DNA of 64,000 nucleotides from Sphingobacterium griseoflavum (lineage in GTDB: Bacteria > Bacteroidota > Bacteroidia > Sphingobacteriales > Sphingobacteriaceae). The position numbers were made by a program, and so were the translations under genes. How positions within the stretch are numbered: the stretch's first letter is position 1; each line of letters opens with the position of its first letter. The stretch is taken from NCBI RefSeq assembly GCF_014653155.1, contig NZ_BNAF01000002.1:124001-188000 (forward strand). The letters are read 5' to 3'. Below, one piece after another: positions 52,151 through 63,700 of this stretch. Below the pieces are notes generated by a model. The model saw only the letters and a list, made by a program, of their open reading frames with translations. It ran no database searches and was not told where the DNA came from.

Positions 52151-53176
52151 ATGGCCAAAACGACACTCAAGAGTTTAGCAGCCGCACTCAACATGTCGGT
52201 TTCCACGGTTTCTAAGGCGTTGAATGACAGTTATGAAATTAGCGAAAGCACGAAGCAACGTGTTAAGGAATTTGCAAACAAACTCGACTATCAACCCAAT
52301 GTTCTGGCACAATCGTTAAAAACCGGAAAGACACAGACTATAGGCGTTATTCTCCCAAAGATGACCAGTCCCTTCGAGTCACAAATCTTAGAGGGCATAC
52401 AGCTCACGGCTAGTGCGCTACAGTATAAAGTTGTCATCATGAGCAGTATGGAAAATGAAGAGTTGGAGCGTATCGCTTTGCAATCCATGGTGAATAAGCC
52501 CATTGATGGTCTCTTGTTTTGTCCTATCCACGAACGTTCCAATGTCGATCTTGCCAAACAGATACTGAACAGAACGCCGATGTTGATCTTCGACCGGACT
52601 GATTATCCCTTGGAGACGCATAAAGTCGGTGTGCTGAACGCAGAAGGTACCTTTGGCGCCTGCAAACATCTCTTCGAAATAAGAAGAAAAAAAGTTGCAA
52701 TATTTTGCGGAAGCAACCAAGGCATCACCGCGAAAAGGCTAGCGGGATATCGACAAGCACATCAAGCATTCCACGTTCCTTTACAGCAGGACTATGTGGT
52801 TTTCTGTGCGATAAACAGTGTTGAAGAGCTACATTTGCAAATGGAAAACCATATTGTACGCCTACTTGCGCTGCCCGACCCGCCAGAAGCCATCATTGGT
52901 AGTTCTGACACCATCACCACCCATTTGCTAGGTGTTTTGGCTAAGCTGGAAATTAAAGTGCCCGAGCGCATCGCCGTCGTTGGGTTTGCCAATACAGATT
53001 TAGCACTGTCACTAAACCCCTCATTAACTACAATCCGTCAACCAGCCAAAGATATTGGAGCCATTTCCGTCCGTAAGCTCGTGGAAACCATTCATAAAAG
53101 CGATCGAAGCCAAATAGAGTGGGAAGAGATTAATCTACCAACAAGTATTCAGCTTCGTCGATCGACGATCGGGTAA
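52151..53176 (+). CDS. LacI-family transcriptional regulator
   Basis: 341 residues. The N-terminal HTH (about 4-50: TLKSLAAALNMSVSTVSKALN, then YEISESTKQRV) precedes a periplasmic-binding-like ligand domain (TIGVILPKMTSPFESQILEGI, GLLFCPIHERS, VGFANTDLALSLNPSLTTIRQ). Its gene ends 6 nt from the convergent uxuA, so it is probably the regulator of the hexuronate genes, like UxuR/KdgR-type controllers. The effector is unknown. Confidence 0.92.
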   Translation: MAKTTLKSLAAALNMSVSTVSKALNDSYEISESTKQRVKEFANKLDYQPNVLAQSLKTGKTQTIGVILPKMTSPFESQILEGIQLTASALQYKVVIMSSMENEELERIALQSMVNKPIDGLLFCPIHERSNVDLAKQILNRTPMLIFDRTDYPLETHKVGVLNAEGTFGACKHLFEIRRKKVAIFCGSNQGITAKRLAGYRQAHQAFHVPLQQDYVVFCAINSVEELHLQMENHIVRLLALPDPPEAIIGSSDTITTHLLGVLAKLEIKVPERIAVVGFANTDLALSLNPSLTTIRQPAKDIGAISVRKLVETIHKSDRSQIEWEEINLPTSIQLRRSTIG

Positions 53177-53182
53177 TCATTA

Positions 53183-54361
53183 TTATCGACTGCGGATAAC
53201 GCCTAATTCCAAACCTCGCAATTCAGCCAAGCCGCGCAAACGGCCAATCGCAGAGTAGCCCGGATTTGTCACCTTTTCGAGATCATCCAGCATCTGATGT
53301 CCATGGTCAGGCCGAAAAGGTATCGCGATCTCTCGATTTTGGTTTTCTGCCACCAGTTCTTTCATCACCGCATACATATCGACATCTCCATCTAAATGAT
53401 CGGCTTCATAAAAGCTTCCCAAAGCATCCCTTTTTACGTTACGTAGGTGTACAAAGTTCACCCGATGCTGTACCTTCTTGAATATCTTAACTAAGTCATT
53501 TTCGGGTCCGGCGCCCAAAGATCCAGTGCAGAAGCAAACGCCGTTGAATGGACTGTCCACACGGCTGATAATATCTTCAAAATCGGATAGGCTACTGGCT
53601 ATACGCGGCAGCCCGAGAATAGGAAACGGCGGATCATCTGGATGAATAGTCATTTTTATACCATTCGATTCACAGACATCGGCTATTGCTTCTAGAAAAT
53701 ACGCAAGATTTTCCCGTAGTCCATCGAAACCGATCTTACCGTAAATAGCAATACTATTTCTAAGCTCTTCCAAAGAGGGATCCTTTTCACCAGGAATACC
53801 CATCAATACGTTGTCCTGTAAATGCTTCTTGGCATCCTGATCGTAAGTCGCATATCGCTCTTGCGCTGCACGACCTATCTCTGGCGTGTAGGATAAGATG
53901 GCTTCTGGCCTCTGCAAAATGTATATATCAAAAATAGCAAGATCTATCCAATCAAAGTAGAGTGCTTTGGAGCCATCCGTCATCAATAAGTCCAGCTGCG
54001 TACGTGTCCAATCCAATACCGGCATAAAATTATAGCACACGGTTTTGATCCCACATTCGGCAAGGTTTTGCAGCGTTTGCCGATAATTCTCTAGGTAGTG
54101 CTCCACTTGATCCGACCTAGTCTTTATCGCTTCGTGTACCGTCACACTTTCAACGACACTCCATACCAATCCTGCTTCTTCGATGATCCGCTTACGTGCT
54201 AAGATATCCGCTTTAGGCCATACATCGCCATGTGGAATATGGTGCAGGGCTGATACAACTGCCGTTGCGCCTGCCTGTTTGACATCTTGCAATGAAACGG
54301 GATCGCCAGGGCCATACCAGCGCCAAGCTTGTTCTAAAAATTTATTGTGCATTTTTTCCAT
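53183..54361 (-). CDS. uxuA: Mannonate dehydratase
   Basis: UxuA dehydrates D-mannonate to 2-keto-3-deoxygluconate. It has 392 residues with the motif AWRWYGPGDPVSLQDVKQAG near the start, GVCFCTGSLGAGPENDL, FVHLRNVKRD, EADHLDGDVDMYAVM and the metal-binding PFRPDHGHQM at the C-terminus. The start is ATG 54361, 3 nt after the SDR stop. ATG 54352 is an alternative. It is the second gene of a minus-strand pair with the SDR reductase. Confidence 0.95.
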   Translation of the reverse strand: MEKMHNKFLEQAWRWYGPGDPVSLQDVKQAGATAVVSALHHIPHGDVWPKADILARKRIIEEAGLVWSVVESVTVHEAIKTRSDQVEHYLENYRQTLQNLAECGIKTVCYNFMPVLDWTRTQLDLLMTDGSKALYFDWIDLAIFDIYILQRPEAILSYTPEIGRAAQERYATYDQDAKKHLQDNVLMGIPGEKDPSLEELRNSIAIYGKIGFDGLRENLAYFLEAIADVCESNGIKMTIHPDDPPFPILGLPRIASSLSDFEDIISRVDSPFNGVCFCTGSLGAGPENDLVKIFKKVQHRVNFVHLRNVKRDALGSFYEADHLDGDVDMYAVMKELVAENQNREIAIPFRPDHGHQMLDDLEKVTNPGYSAIGRLRGLAELRGLELGVIRSR

Positions 54362-54364
54362 TTT

Positions 54365-55186
54365 TTATACGCCCGACCAGCTGTTGAAACCACCATCTAC
54401 AAATATTGTTTCACCGGTTACAAACGCGGCCGCGTCGCTCAATAGGTACACCAAGGTACCTTCCAGTTCGGAAGGATCTCCCAAGCGGGAGAACGGCGTT
54501 CCTTGAACAAATTTATTTGCGCGATCCGTATAACTGCCGTCGACATTTGTCAATAACGTTCTGTTTTGCTCGGTGAGGAAGACACCTGGAGCAATAGCGT
54601 TCACCCTAATTTTATTGGAGTAGCGCAAAGCAAGCTCCGAAGCCATCCATTTTGTGAATCCGTCTACACCATGTTTGGCAACCGTATAGCCCAACACGCG
54701 GGTGATCGGTCTGCTGGCCGCCAGCGAAGAGATATTGATGATCGAGCCGACGCCTTTTTCAGCCATTACCTCCCCAAATACCATGGTCGGAATAATTGTG
54801 CCATACAGATTCAATTCAATAGCTTTAATTGTGTGACCGATCTTGTTGTCGAAAATATCTTCATCCGGAGCTATTGTGGCTCCGGGAATATTACCTCCGG
54901 CAGCATTGACCAAGCCGTCGATCGTTCCCCATTTACGTATGATCAGATCTTTAGCAGACCGCATGGAGTCCTCGTCCATCACATCCGCAACAACGGCAAA
55001 AGCGTCTCCACCCAACGTTTGCACCAATCTGACGCGTTCGTTAGCGCGCTCTTCATTTCTTCCAATTACACATATTTTTGCTCCCGCTTCGGCGAGTGCT
55101 TTCACAAAAGCTTTTCCTAAAATCCCCGTTCCGCCAGTAACCACCACCACCTTCCCTTTTAAGGAAAATCTGTCTAATATATTCAT
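54365..55186 (-). CDS. SDR-family D-mannonate (fructuronate) oxidoreductase
   Basis: Short-chain dehydrogenase of 273 residues. The cofactor motif TGGTGILGKAF, NAAG, catalytic Ser in INISSLAASRP and YTVAKHG (YxxxK), and the C-terminal VTGETIFVDGGFNSW are present. Its position directly upstream of uxuA indicates reduction of D-fructuronate to D-mannonate, replacing the unrelated classical UxuB. This is the SDR type known from several Bacteroidota and Bacilli. The activity is inferred from context. Confidence 0.88.
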   Translation of the reverse strand: MNILDRFSLKGKVVVVTGGTGILGKAFVKALAEAGAKICVIGRNEERANERVRLVQTLGGDAFAVVADVMDEDSMRSAKDLIIRKWGTIDGLVNAAGGNIPGATIAPDEDIFDNKIGHTIKAIELNLYGTIIPTMVFGEVMAEKGVGSIINISSLAASRPITRVLGYTVAKHGVDGFTKWMASELALRYSNKIRVNAIAPGVFLTEQNRTLLTNVDGSYTDRANKFVQGTPFSRLGDPSELEGTLVYLLSDAAAFVTGETIFVDGGFNSWSGV

Positions 55187-55265
55187 CGTCTTGTTTTGAG
55201 TTTATAAGTTCCAATAATAACTAATTTTTTACTCTCTATAGATAGGAATGGCCGTATAATTCACG

Positions 55266-55281
55266 ATAACGATTTCGTAAT
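55266..55281. promoter_or_regulatory. Candidate operator in the divergent hexuronate region
   Basis: ATAACGATTTCGTAAT has dyad symmetry (AT-ACGA--TCGT-AT, 12 of 16 positions) and lies between the divergent SDR and kinase genes. It has the size and symmetry of a LacI-family operator. Confidence 0.4.
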
Positions 55282-55338
55282 ACCAGAAAAAAAAGTAGAA
55301 AAATAACGCTATTTTAACCGCCATAAATCAAACGACCT

Positions 55339-56337
55339 ATGAACCGTATATTATCCTTTGGTGAAATCCTAATTCGACAACAGCTTTTGGGCACGAGCTT
55401 CTTCGACAAAAAAAACAATCGCTTAGAGATTTTTCCCGGTGGTTCGGAAGCCAACGTGGCGGCCTCTTTGGCACAAATGGGTAATGCTGTCTGCTACAGC
55501 AGTGCCTTTCCAGAAAATGCGCTTTCCAGCGAAATATTTAGCGTTCTTCAGGGTTTAGGCATCGATACTGCCAAGTCTGTTATACAGGGAGACCGTATTG
55601 GATCTTACCTATTGATGTCGGCCAATGGCCTTTCAAAAGGGGAAGTCATATACGACCGAAAGTACTCCAGCTTCAGCCAACTAACAATAGATCAATTGGA
55701 TATAGATGCACTATTCGAAGACATCAACTGGTTTCATTGGACGGCCCTTAGTCCTGCATTGAACAAAAATATCGCTCAACTTATGGAGTCGCTATTAAAA
55801 AATGCATCGGAACGTGGAATAATGATTTCTGTCGATTTGAATTACCGAAATAAATTATGGCAATATGGGCAAGAACCGATTGCGGTAATGCCCTCGCTAG
55901 TGGCTTACTGCGATGTCATCATGGGCAATATCTGGGCAGCAAATAAGATGCTAGGTATGCCGATAGATGGAATGCTCGATAGGTACAGTGCAAAAGACCT
56001 CAATTTGGAAGCCGCGGAAATGTCAGCGAACGAGGTATTTGAGCGGTATCCACGATGCAAGCATCTCGCTTATACTTTTCGCTTTATGGACAATCCACAG
56101 CACAACCTATTCTACGGCACTTACCATAACCGAAGCGCGAACGTACACTCCAAGACATTGGAAACGCAACAGGTTATCGATCGAATTGGAAGTGGAGACG
56201 CTTTCATGGCTGGTCTGATACACGCCTTAATAAACAATATGACCCCACAGGAAGTTGTGGATACCGCCACGGCAGCTGGCTTTCACAAGCTCTTTATAAA
56301 AGGTGATTTTGGCGACGGGCAGATCAGTTGGTTTTAG
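55339..56337 (+). CDS. kdgK: PfkB-family sugar kinase, probable 2-keto-3-deoxygluconate kinase
   Basis: Ribokinase-fold enzyme of 332 residues. The N-terminal GGSEANVAASLAQMG substrate loop and the catalytic DRIGSGDAFMAGLI (Asp base) mark the family. With uxuA and the SDR gene it would phosphorylate KDG to KDPG. The aldolase (eda) is not in the window. A related fructokinase-type activity is the alternative. It reads divergently from the SDR/uxuA pair and ends at a strong terminator. Confidence 0.8.
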   Translation: MNRILSFGEILIRQQLLGTSFFDKKNNRLEIFPGGSEANVAASLAQMGNAVCYSSAFPENALSSEIFSVLQGLGIDTAKSVIQGDRIGSYLLMSANGLSKGEVIYDRKYSSFSQLTIDQLDIDALFEDINWFHWTALSPALNKNIAQLMESLLKNASERGIMISVDLNYRNKLWQYGQEPIAVMPSLVAYCDVIMGNIWAANKMLGMPIDGMLDRYSAKDLNLEAAEMSANEVFERYPRCKHLAYTFRFMDNPQHNLFYGTYHNRSANVHSKTLETQQVIDRIGSGDAFMAGLIHALINNMTPQEVVDTATAAGFHKLFIKGDFGDGQISWF

Positions 56338-56353
56338 CCAAAGCTTCAAAAAC

Positions 56354-56386
56354 AAAAAAGGTAGCGAAAATCGCTACCTTTTTTTT
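56354..56386. terminator. Bidirectional terminator between kdgK and rpoC
   Basis: AAAAAAGGTAGCGA (56354-56367) pairs perfectly with 56371-56384. The stem ends in a T run on both strands. Confidence 0.9.
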
Positions 56387-56403
56387 ATGTTTAGTCACAA
56401 CGA

Positions 56404-59400
56404 CTAGTCTTCTTCTTTAGAAGCTAAAAGCTGATCATACTCTTCGCGAGAACCAACAATGATATTGCTATACTGACGCAAACCGGTACCTGAAGGAATC
56501 AAGTGACCTACGATCACGTTTTCTTTCAATCCCAATAAGTCATCACGCTTACCAGCAATTGCAGCCTCGTTAAGTACCTTCGTCGTTTCTTGGAAGGACG
56601 CTGCCGAGATAAAGGACTTCGTGCCCAAAGATGCGCGTGTGATACCTTGCAGCAACGGACTTGATGTAGCTGAGATTGCATCGCGAACTTCAACCGTCTT
56701 CAAATCTTGTCGTCTCAAAGTCGAGTTCTCTTCGCGAAGCTTACGCATCGTAACGATCTGACCCGGACGTAGCGTATTGGAATCGCCTGCATCTACCACC
56801 ACTTTCTTATCGAATAAAGAGTCGTTCTCCTGCATAAAATCCCATTTGTTTACGGCTTCTTTCTCCAAGAATCTCGTATCACCCGGATCTTCGATATTCA
56901 CCTTCTGCATCATTTGGTGAACGATGGTTTCGAAGTGCTTATCGTTGATCTTTACCCCTTGCAGACGATAAACCTCTTGGATACCGTTTACAATATACTC
57001 TTGTACCGCTGCAGGGCCTTTGATCGACAAGATATCACCCGGTGAAATAGAACCATCAGATAACGGCATACCTGCTTTTACAAAGTCATTATCCTGTACG
57101 AGGATGTGTTTCGAAAGTGGCACCAAATATTTCTTGATCTGTCCATCTCTAGACTCGATAGAAATCTCACGGTTACCACGCTTCACACCCCCCAATGTAA
57201 CGATACCGTCAATCTCGGTTACTACAGCAGGGTTAGAAGGGTTACGTGCTTCGAACAATTCCGTTACACGTGGAAGACCACCGGTGATATCACGTGTTTT
57301 ACCTGTTGCACGAGGAATCTTCGCTAAGATAGTACCCTCTTTGATTTTTTGCCCGTCTTGAACAGAAACGTGCGCACCAACAGGAATGTTATACGAACGC
57401 AACGTATCGCCAGTCAAATCAGAGATCTTGATTGTCGGGTTCTTCGTTTTATCACGTGTTTCGATGATAACTTTTTCCTTGTGCCCCGTTTGCTCGTCAG
57501 ACTCATCACGGAAAGTCACCCCTTCGATAATTGCCTCGAACTCGATTTTACCAGGGAATTCAGAAATAATGACCGCGTTATATGGATCCCAGTCGACCAA
57601 GTTTTTCCCTTTTTCAACATGATCACCTTCGTTTACATACAAGTTAGCACCATAAGGGATCACCTGTGTGTAAAGCACTTTCTTTTCGTCGTTCACGATA
57701 CGGATCTCTCCAGAACGGCCGATTACGACCTGATATGGACCGTCTTCGCCTTCTTTAGCAACGGTACGGACATTTTCAAATTCAACTTTACCGTCATATT
57801 TCGCCACAATACTAGAGTCTGCAGCGATGTTAGACGCCGTACCCCCTACGTGGAACGTACGAAGTGTCAACTGTGTACCCGGCTCACCAACAGACTGCGC
57901 CGCGATAACCCCAACAGCTTCGCCCAATTGAACGCGTTTGCCAGATGCCAAGTTACGTCCGTAACAACAAGCACAAACACCACGCTTAGACTCGCAGGTC
58001 AATACCGAACGAATTTCGACCCCTTCAATACCAGCGTCTTCGATTTCCTGAGCAACTTCTTCAGAAATATCGATGTTAGCCGCAATGATCAGTTTACCGG
58101 TCTCCGGATGGAACACATCGTTCAATGGCGTACGACCAAGAATTCTGTCGTACAATGGCTCAACGATATCGTCATTTTCGCGCAATGCAGTTTTATAAAT
58201 ACCTCTTAAAGTAGCACAATCTTCTTCTACAACGATCATATCTTGTGCAACGTCGTGCAAACGACGTGTCAAATAACCAGCATCCGCAGTTTTTAGCGCG
58301 GTATCCGCAAGACCTTTACGCGCACCGTGAGTAGAGATAAAGTACTCCAATACGGAAAGACCTTCTTTAAAGTTGGATAAGATCGGGTTTTCGATGATCT
58401 CTCCACCGGAAGTACCAGACTTCTGTGGTTTTGCCATCAATCCCCGCATACCACACAACTGACGAATCTGCTCTTTCGATCCACGAGCCCCAGAATCCAA
58501 CATCATATATACGGAGTTAAACCCTTGATTGTCGTTGGAAAGAATATCCATCACGTGCGCCGTCAATTTGTTATTGATACGCGTCCAAATATCGATGATC
58601 TGATTGTAACGTTCGTTGTTGGTGATGAAACCCATGTTATAGTTGTTCATCACTTCCTCCACCTCATTGGTCGCTTGTGTAATCAAATCAACCTTAGCAG
58701 CAGGAATATTCAAATCTTGCAAGTTGAACGACAAACCACCTTTGAAGGCTGTTTGGAATCCAAGCTCTTTCATATCATCCAAGAATTGTGCAGCACGAGC
58801 CATACCCGTATTTTTCACAATCTCACCAATAACGTTACGCAACGACTTTTTAGTCAATAATTCGTTGATAAAGCCCATCTCCTCTGGTACGATCTGGTTA
58901 AAGATAACCCGTCCTACCGTAGTTTCTAAAATGGTATCAACAATCTGACCTTCTTTGTTTTTGGCCTTCGTCTTAACTTTGATATAAGCATGCAAATCGA
59001 TTTTCTTTTCGTTCAAAGCGATAATCACCTCTTCTGGAGAATAGAAAATCATGTCTTGCCCCCTTACGGTATGTTCTGCTACAGATTTACGGCCTTTCGT
59101 GATGTAATAAAGACCCAGTACCATATCTTGCGACGGTACAGTTACTGGAGAACCATTCGCAGGGTTAAGAATGTTATGTGACGCCAACATCAAGATTTGC
59201 GCTTCCAAGATTGCCGCATTACCCAACGGTAAGTGAACCGCCATCTGGTCACCGTCGAAATCGGCATTGAACGCTGTACATACCAATGGGTGTAACTGAA
59301 TCGCTTTACCCTCTACCAAAGTAGGTTGGAAAGCCTGGATCCCCAAACGGTGAAGCGTAGGTGCACGGTTTAATAAAACCGGATGACCTTTCAGCACATT

Positions 59401-60681
59401 CTCCAAAATATCCCAAACAACCGGATCTTTACGGTCAACGATCTTTTTAGCGGATTTTACAGTCTTGACAATACCTCTTTCAATCATCTTACGAATGATG
59501 AATGGTTTGTAAAGCTCTGCAGCCATATCTTTAGGAAGACCGCACTCGTGCAATTTCAGGTTAGGGCCAACGACGATTACCGAACGGGCCGAGTAATCCA
59601 CACGCTTACCTAACAAGTTTTGACGGAAACGACCTTGCTTACCTTTTAAGATATCCGATAAAGATTTCAACGCACGGTTACCTTCGGTCTTCACCGCGTT
59701 TACCTTACGCGAGTTGTCGAACAACGAGTCTACCGCCTCTTGCAACATCCGTTTTTCGTTACGCAGGATAACTTCTGGCGCTTTGATCTCGATCAAACGT
59801 TTCAAACGGTTGTTACGGATAATAACACGACGGTACAAATCGTTCAAATCGGATGTTGCGAAACGACCGCCATCCAAAGGCACCAATGGGCGCAACTCTG
59901 GTGGGATAATAGGAACGATCTTTACGATCATCCATTCCGGACGGTTCTCGATACGACCGTTAGCACCACGGAAAGCTTCCACCACGTGAAGGCGTTTTAA
60001 AGCCTCGTTTTTACGCTGTTGTGAAGTTTCGTTTGCCGCTTGGTGACGTAGGTCGTATGACAACTGATCTAGATCGATACGTTTCAACAACTCCTCCATC
60101 GCCTCAGCACCCATTTTAGCTACAAATTTCTGTGGATCTGTATCATCTAGGTACTGGTTTTCTTTCGGTAACGTATCTAAAATATCGAGGTATTCTTCTT
60201 CCGTCAAGAAATCCATAAATGAAATGCCATCTTCTTCTTTGATACCCGGTTGGATAACCACATAACGCTCGTAGTAGATGATCATATCCAATTTCTTGGT
60301 TGGAAGACCTAGTAAATAACCAATTTTATTGGGAAGGGAACGGAAATACCAGATGTGTGCTACAGGAACCACCAAGCTGATGTGTCCCATACGCTCACGA
60401 CGTACTTTCTTCTCCGTAACTTCCACACCACAACGGTCACAAACGATACCTTTATAACGGATACGCTTGTACTTACCACAGTGACATTCGTAGTCCTTTA
60501 CAGGACCAAAAATACGCTCACAGAATAAACCATCACGTTCTGGTTTGTAGGTACGATAGTTAATCGTCTCTGGTTTGGTAACTTCACCACTTGAACGCTC
60601 CAAAATAGTTTCTGGAGAAGCTAAGCTAATCGTAATCGATGTGAAGTTACTTTTGATTTTATTATCTTTTTTGTAAGACAT
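56404..60681 (-). CDS. rpoC: RNA polymerase beta' subunit
   Basis: 1425 residues, full length. The N-terminal zinc-binding region CHCGKYKR...CDRCG, the catalytic [12 protein letters not shown] loop, the bridge-helix/trigger-loop region and the C-terminal zinc site ([16 protein letters not shown]) are present. The end ([15 protein letters not shown]) is a short acidic tail. It follows rpoB after a 68-nt gap that contains a hairpin. Confidence 0.98.
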   Translation of the reverse strand: MSYKKDNKIKSNFTSITISLASPETILERSSGEVTKPETINYRTYKPERDGLFCERIFGPVKDYECHCGKYKRIRYKGIVCDRCGVEVTEKKVRRERMGHISLVVPVAHIWYFRSLPNKIGYLLGLPTKKLDMIIYYERYVVIQPGIKEEDGISFMDFLTEEEYLDILDTLPKENQYLDDTDPQKFVAKMGAEAMEELLKRIDLDQLSYDLRHQAANETSQQRKNEALKRLHVVEAFRGANGRIENRPEWMIVKIVPIIPPELRPLVPLDGGRFATSDLNDLYRRVIIRNNRLKRLIEIKAPEVILRNEKRMLQEAVDSLFDNSRKVNAVKTEGNRALKSLSDILKGKQGRFRQNLLGKRVDYSARSVIVVGPNLKLHECGLPKDMAAELYKPFIIRKMIERGIVKTVKSAKKIVDRKDPVVWDILENVLKGHPVLLNRAPTLHRLGIQAFQPTLVEGKAIQLHPLVCTAFNADFDGDQMAVHLPLGNAAILEAQILMLASHNILNPANGSPVTVPSQDMVLGLYYITKGRKSVAEHTVRGQDMIFYSPEEVIIALNEKKIDLHAYIKVKTKAKNKEGQIVDTILETTVGRVIFNQIVPEEMGFINELLTKKSLRNVIGEIVKNTGMARAAQFLDDMKELGFQTAFKGGLSFNLQDLNIPAAKVDLITQATNEVEEVMNNYNMGFITNNERYNQIIDIWTRINNKLTAHVMDILSNDNQGFNSVYMMLDSGARGSKEQIRQLCGMRGLMAKPQKSGTSGGEIIENPILSNFKEGLSVLEYFISTHGARKGLADTALKTADAGYLTRRLHDVAQDMIVVEEDCATLRGIYKTALRENDDIVEPLYDRILGRTPLNDVFHPETGKLIIAANIDISEEVAQEIEDAGIEGVEIRSVLTCESKRGVCACCYGRNLASGKRVQLGEAVGVIAAQSVGEPGTQLTLRTFHVGGTASNIAADSSIVAKYDGKVEFENVRTVAKEGEDGPYQVVIGRSGEIRIVNDEKKVLYTQVIPYGANLYVNEGDHVEKGKNLVDWDPYNAVIISEFPGKIEFEAIIEGVTFRDESDEQTGHKEKVIIETRDKTKNPTIKISDLTGDTLRSYNIPVGAHVSVQDGQKIKEGTILAKIPRATGKTRDITGGLPRVTELFEARNPSNPAVVTEIDGIVTLGGVKRGNREISIESRDGQIKKYLVPLSKHILVQDNDFVKAGMPLSDGSISPGDILSIKGPAAVQEYIVNGIQEVYRLQGVKINDKHFETIVHQMMQKVNIEDPGDTRFLEKEAVNKWDFMQENDSLFDKKVVVDAGDSNTLRPGQIVTMRKLREENSTLRRQDLKTVEVRDAISATSSPLLQGITRASLGTKSFISAASFQETTKVLNEAAIAGKRDDLLGLKENVIVGHLIPSGTGLRQYSNIIVGSREEYDQLLASKEED

Positions 60682-60712
60682 ACTTTATAAAAAGTTAAAG
60701 CTGTATAGAGAA

Positions 60713-60740
60713 GCCTGAGAAGTCCGAAAACATCTCAGGC
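60713..60740 (-). repeat. Hairpin in the rpoB-rpoC gap
   Basis: GCCTGAGA (60713-60720) and TCTCAGGC (60733-60740) form a perfect 8-bp stem with a 12-nt loop. No T tract follows in the mRNA direction, so it may be an RNA-processing or stability element. Confidence 0.5.
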
Positions 60741-60749
60741 ATCCTGATA

Positions 60750-63700
60750 TTAATCTAATGTGATATCTAAACCTAAACCGCGTAGTTCGTGTACCAATAC
60801 GTTGAACGATTCTGGTACAGATGGAGTTGGTAGGTTGTTACCTTTAACGATTGCCTCGTAGGTTTTCGCACGACCAACTACATCATCGGATTTCACCGTT
60901 AAGATCTCTTGAAGAATGTTAGACGCACCGAATGCCTCTAATGCCCAAACCTCCATCTCACCAAAACGCTGCCCACCGAACTGTGCCTTACCACCTAATG
61001 GCTGTTGCGTAATCAAGGAGTATGGTCCGATAGAACGCGCGTGCATTTTATCATCTACCATGTGTCCGAGTTTAAGCATGTAGATCACACCCACGGTTGT
61101 TGGTTGGTCAAAACGATCTCCCGTCAAACCGTTGTACAAGTATGTTCTACCAGAAGCTGGCAATTCCGCTTTCGATATCCACTCTTCTACCTCACCCATT
61201 TCAGCACCGTCGAAGATTGGCGTAGCGAACTTCATACCCAATTTCTGTCCGGCCCAGCCTAATACGGTTTCGTAGATCTGTCCAAGGTTCATCCGTGATG
61301 GTACCCCTAGTGGGTTCAACACGATATCAACTGGCGTTCCATCGGCCAAGAAAGGCATATCCTCATCACGAACGATACGTGCAACAATACCTTTGTTACC
61401 ATGACGTCCCGCCATCTTATCCCCGACTTTCAACTTACGCTTCTTAGCTACGTAAACTTTAGCCATCTGCACAATACCAGAAGGAAGTTCGTCACCCACG
61501 GAGATCGCAAATTTCTCCCGTTTGAATGCTCCCAGCTCCTCATTGATCTTGATGTTGTAGAAGTGCAACGATAATTTGATCAACTCGTTTTTATCGTCGT
61601 CTGTCGTCCAGCCCGTTGGATTGATATGCGTATAATCTAAATCTGTCAAGATCTTTTGGGTAAATTTAGCGCCTTTTGGCACCAATAACTCCTTGTACAC
61701 ATTGTAGACCCCCTGACTTGTTTTGCCATTTACAATCGTAAACAGCTTCTCCACCAAACGCTCTTTCAGCGTCTTTGCAGCCTTGTCATGCGCCACCTCC
61801 AATTTGTCCAATGCTTTTCTTTCGACCTCTTTGGACATTTTCTTCGCACGAGAGAACAATTTGGTATCGATAACTACACCTTTCAATGATGGAGAAGCCT
61901 TCAAAGAAGCATCTTTCACATCGCCGGCTTTATCACCAAAGATTGCACGAAGAAGTTTCTCTTCCGGTGAAGGATCAGACTCCCCTTTAGGGGTGATCTT
62001 ACCGATCAAGATATCACCACCGTTAACCTCAGCACCGATACGGATGATACCGTTCTCGTCAAGGTCTTTTGTCGCTTCTTCCGAAACGTTAGGGATATCT
62101 GCTGTTAACTCTTCTTCACCACGTTTCGTATCACGCACTTCCAATTCAAACTCTTCAATATGAAGAGAAGTGAACAAATCTTGCGATACCACACGCTCTG
62201 AAATCACGATCGCATCCTCAAAGTTGTAACCTTGCCAAGGCATGAATGCCACTTTCAAGTTACGGCCAAGCGCTAGCTCACCATTTTCGGTTGCATAACC
62301 CTCACACAATACCTCACCTTTACTTACCTTTTGTCCTTTGATAACAATAGGCTTCAAGTTGATACAAGTATTCTGGTTGGTTTTCTTGAATTTCGTTAAT
62401 CTATATGTTTTTACGTCGTCATCGAAAGAGACCAAACGGTCATCTTCGGTACGCTCGTAACGGATTTTAATTTCGTTTGCATCGACGTATTCCACTACAC
62501 CATTGCCTTCGGCGTTAATCAAGGTACGCGAGTCAGATGCTACGCGAGCCTCCAAGCCTGTACCAACGATCGGTGCACTAGGGCGCAACAAAGGCACCGC
62601 TTGGCGCTGCATGTTGGATCCCATCAAGGCACGGTTGGCATCATCATGCTCCAAGAAAGGAATCAATGATGCGGCAATCGAAGTAATTTGGTTAGGCGCA
62701 ACGTCCATGTAGTCCAAACGCTCTGGCTCGATAATCGGGAAGTCACCCTCGTATCTCGCTTTTACTTTAGGATCTAGGAAGTTACCTTTATCGTCATACT
62801 GCGCGTTCGCCTGTGCAATAGTTTTATCGTCTTCATCTTCTGCCGATAGATAAACAACAGGCTCGTCAACAACCACTTTACCATCGGCCACCTTACGGTA
62901 AGGTGTTTCGATAAAACCTAAATTATTGATCTTAGCATGAACGGCCAAAGAAGAAATCAAACCAATGTTTGGTCCCTCTGGAGTTTCGATGGTACAAAGA
63001 CGACCATAGTGCGTATAGTGAACGTCACGAACCTCGAAACCAGCACGCTCACGGGAAAGACCACCAGGTCCTAAGGCTGACAAACGACGCTTGTGCGTGA
63101 TCTCTGCCAACGGATTGGTTTGGTCCATAAACTGTGACAACTGGTTTGTTCCGAAGAACGAGTTGATCACGGATGATAGGGTACGCGCATTGATCAAGTC
63201 AGTCGGCGTGAACACCTCGTTATCACGAATGTTCATACGCTCACGGATGGTACGCGCCATACGTGAAAGCCCCACACCAAATTGTGCATATAACTGCTCA
63301 CCCACTGTACGCACACGACGGTTCGATAAGTGGTCAATATCATCCACTTCAGCTTTTGAGTTGATCAAGTTGATCAAGTACTTCACAATGGCGATAATGT
63401 CTTCCCGCGTTAATACTTTAATATCGTCTGCCGTACCTAGTTTCAACTTGCGGTTGATGCGGTAACGACCAACATCACCTAGGTCGTACCGTTTGTCCGA
63501 AAAGAACAAGCGATCAATGATACCACGTGCGGTCTCCTCATCAGGTGGTTCAGCGTTACGCAATTGACGGTAGATATGCTCAACCGCCTCCTTTTCAGAG
63601 TTTGACGTATCCTTTTGTAATGTATTATATATAATGGAGTAGTCCGCATTGTTTGACGCATCTTCTTTCGCAAGGATAATAGATTTAACGCCTGCGTCGA

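Noticed and set aside
54566..55120. A 184-codon plus-strand open frame over the SDR gene
   Set aside because: It is a shadow of the SDR gene, with no motif and no promoter.
57349..58209. A 286-codon open frame on the plus strand inside rpoC
   Set aside because: It lies wholly antisense to a highly conserved gene, has no recognisable domain, and the reverse frame is open only because of rpoC codon use.
62500..63200. Rifampicin-resistance change in rpoB
   Set aside because: The resistance-region residues (Gln, Asp, His, Ser) are the usual sensitive ones.
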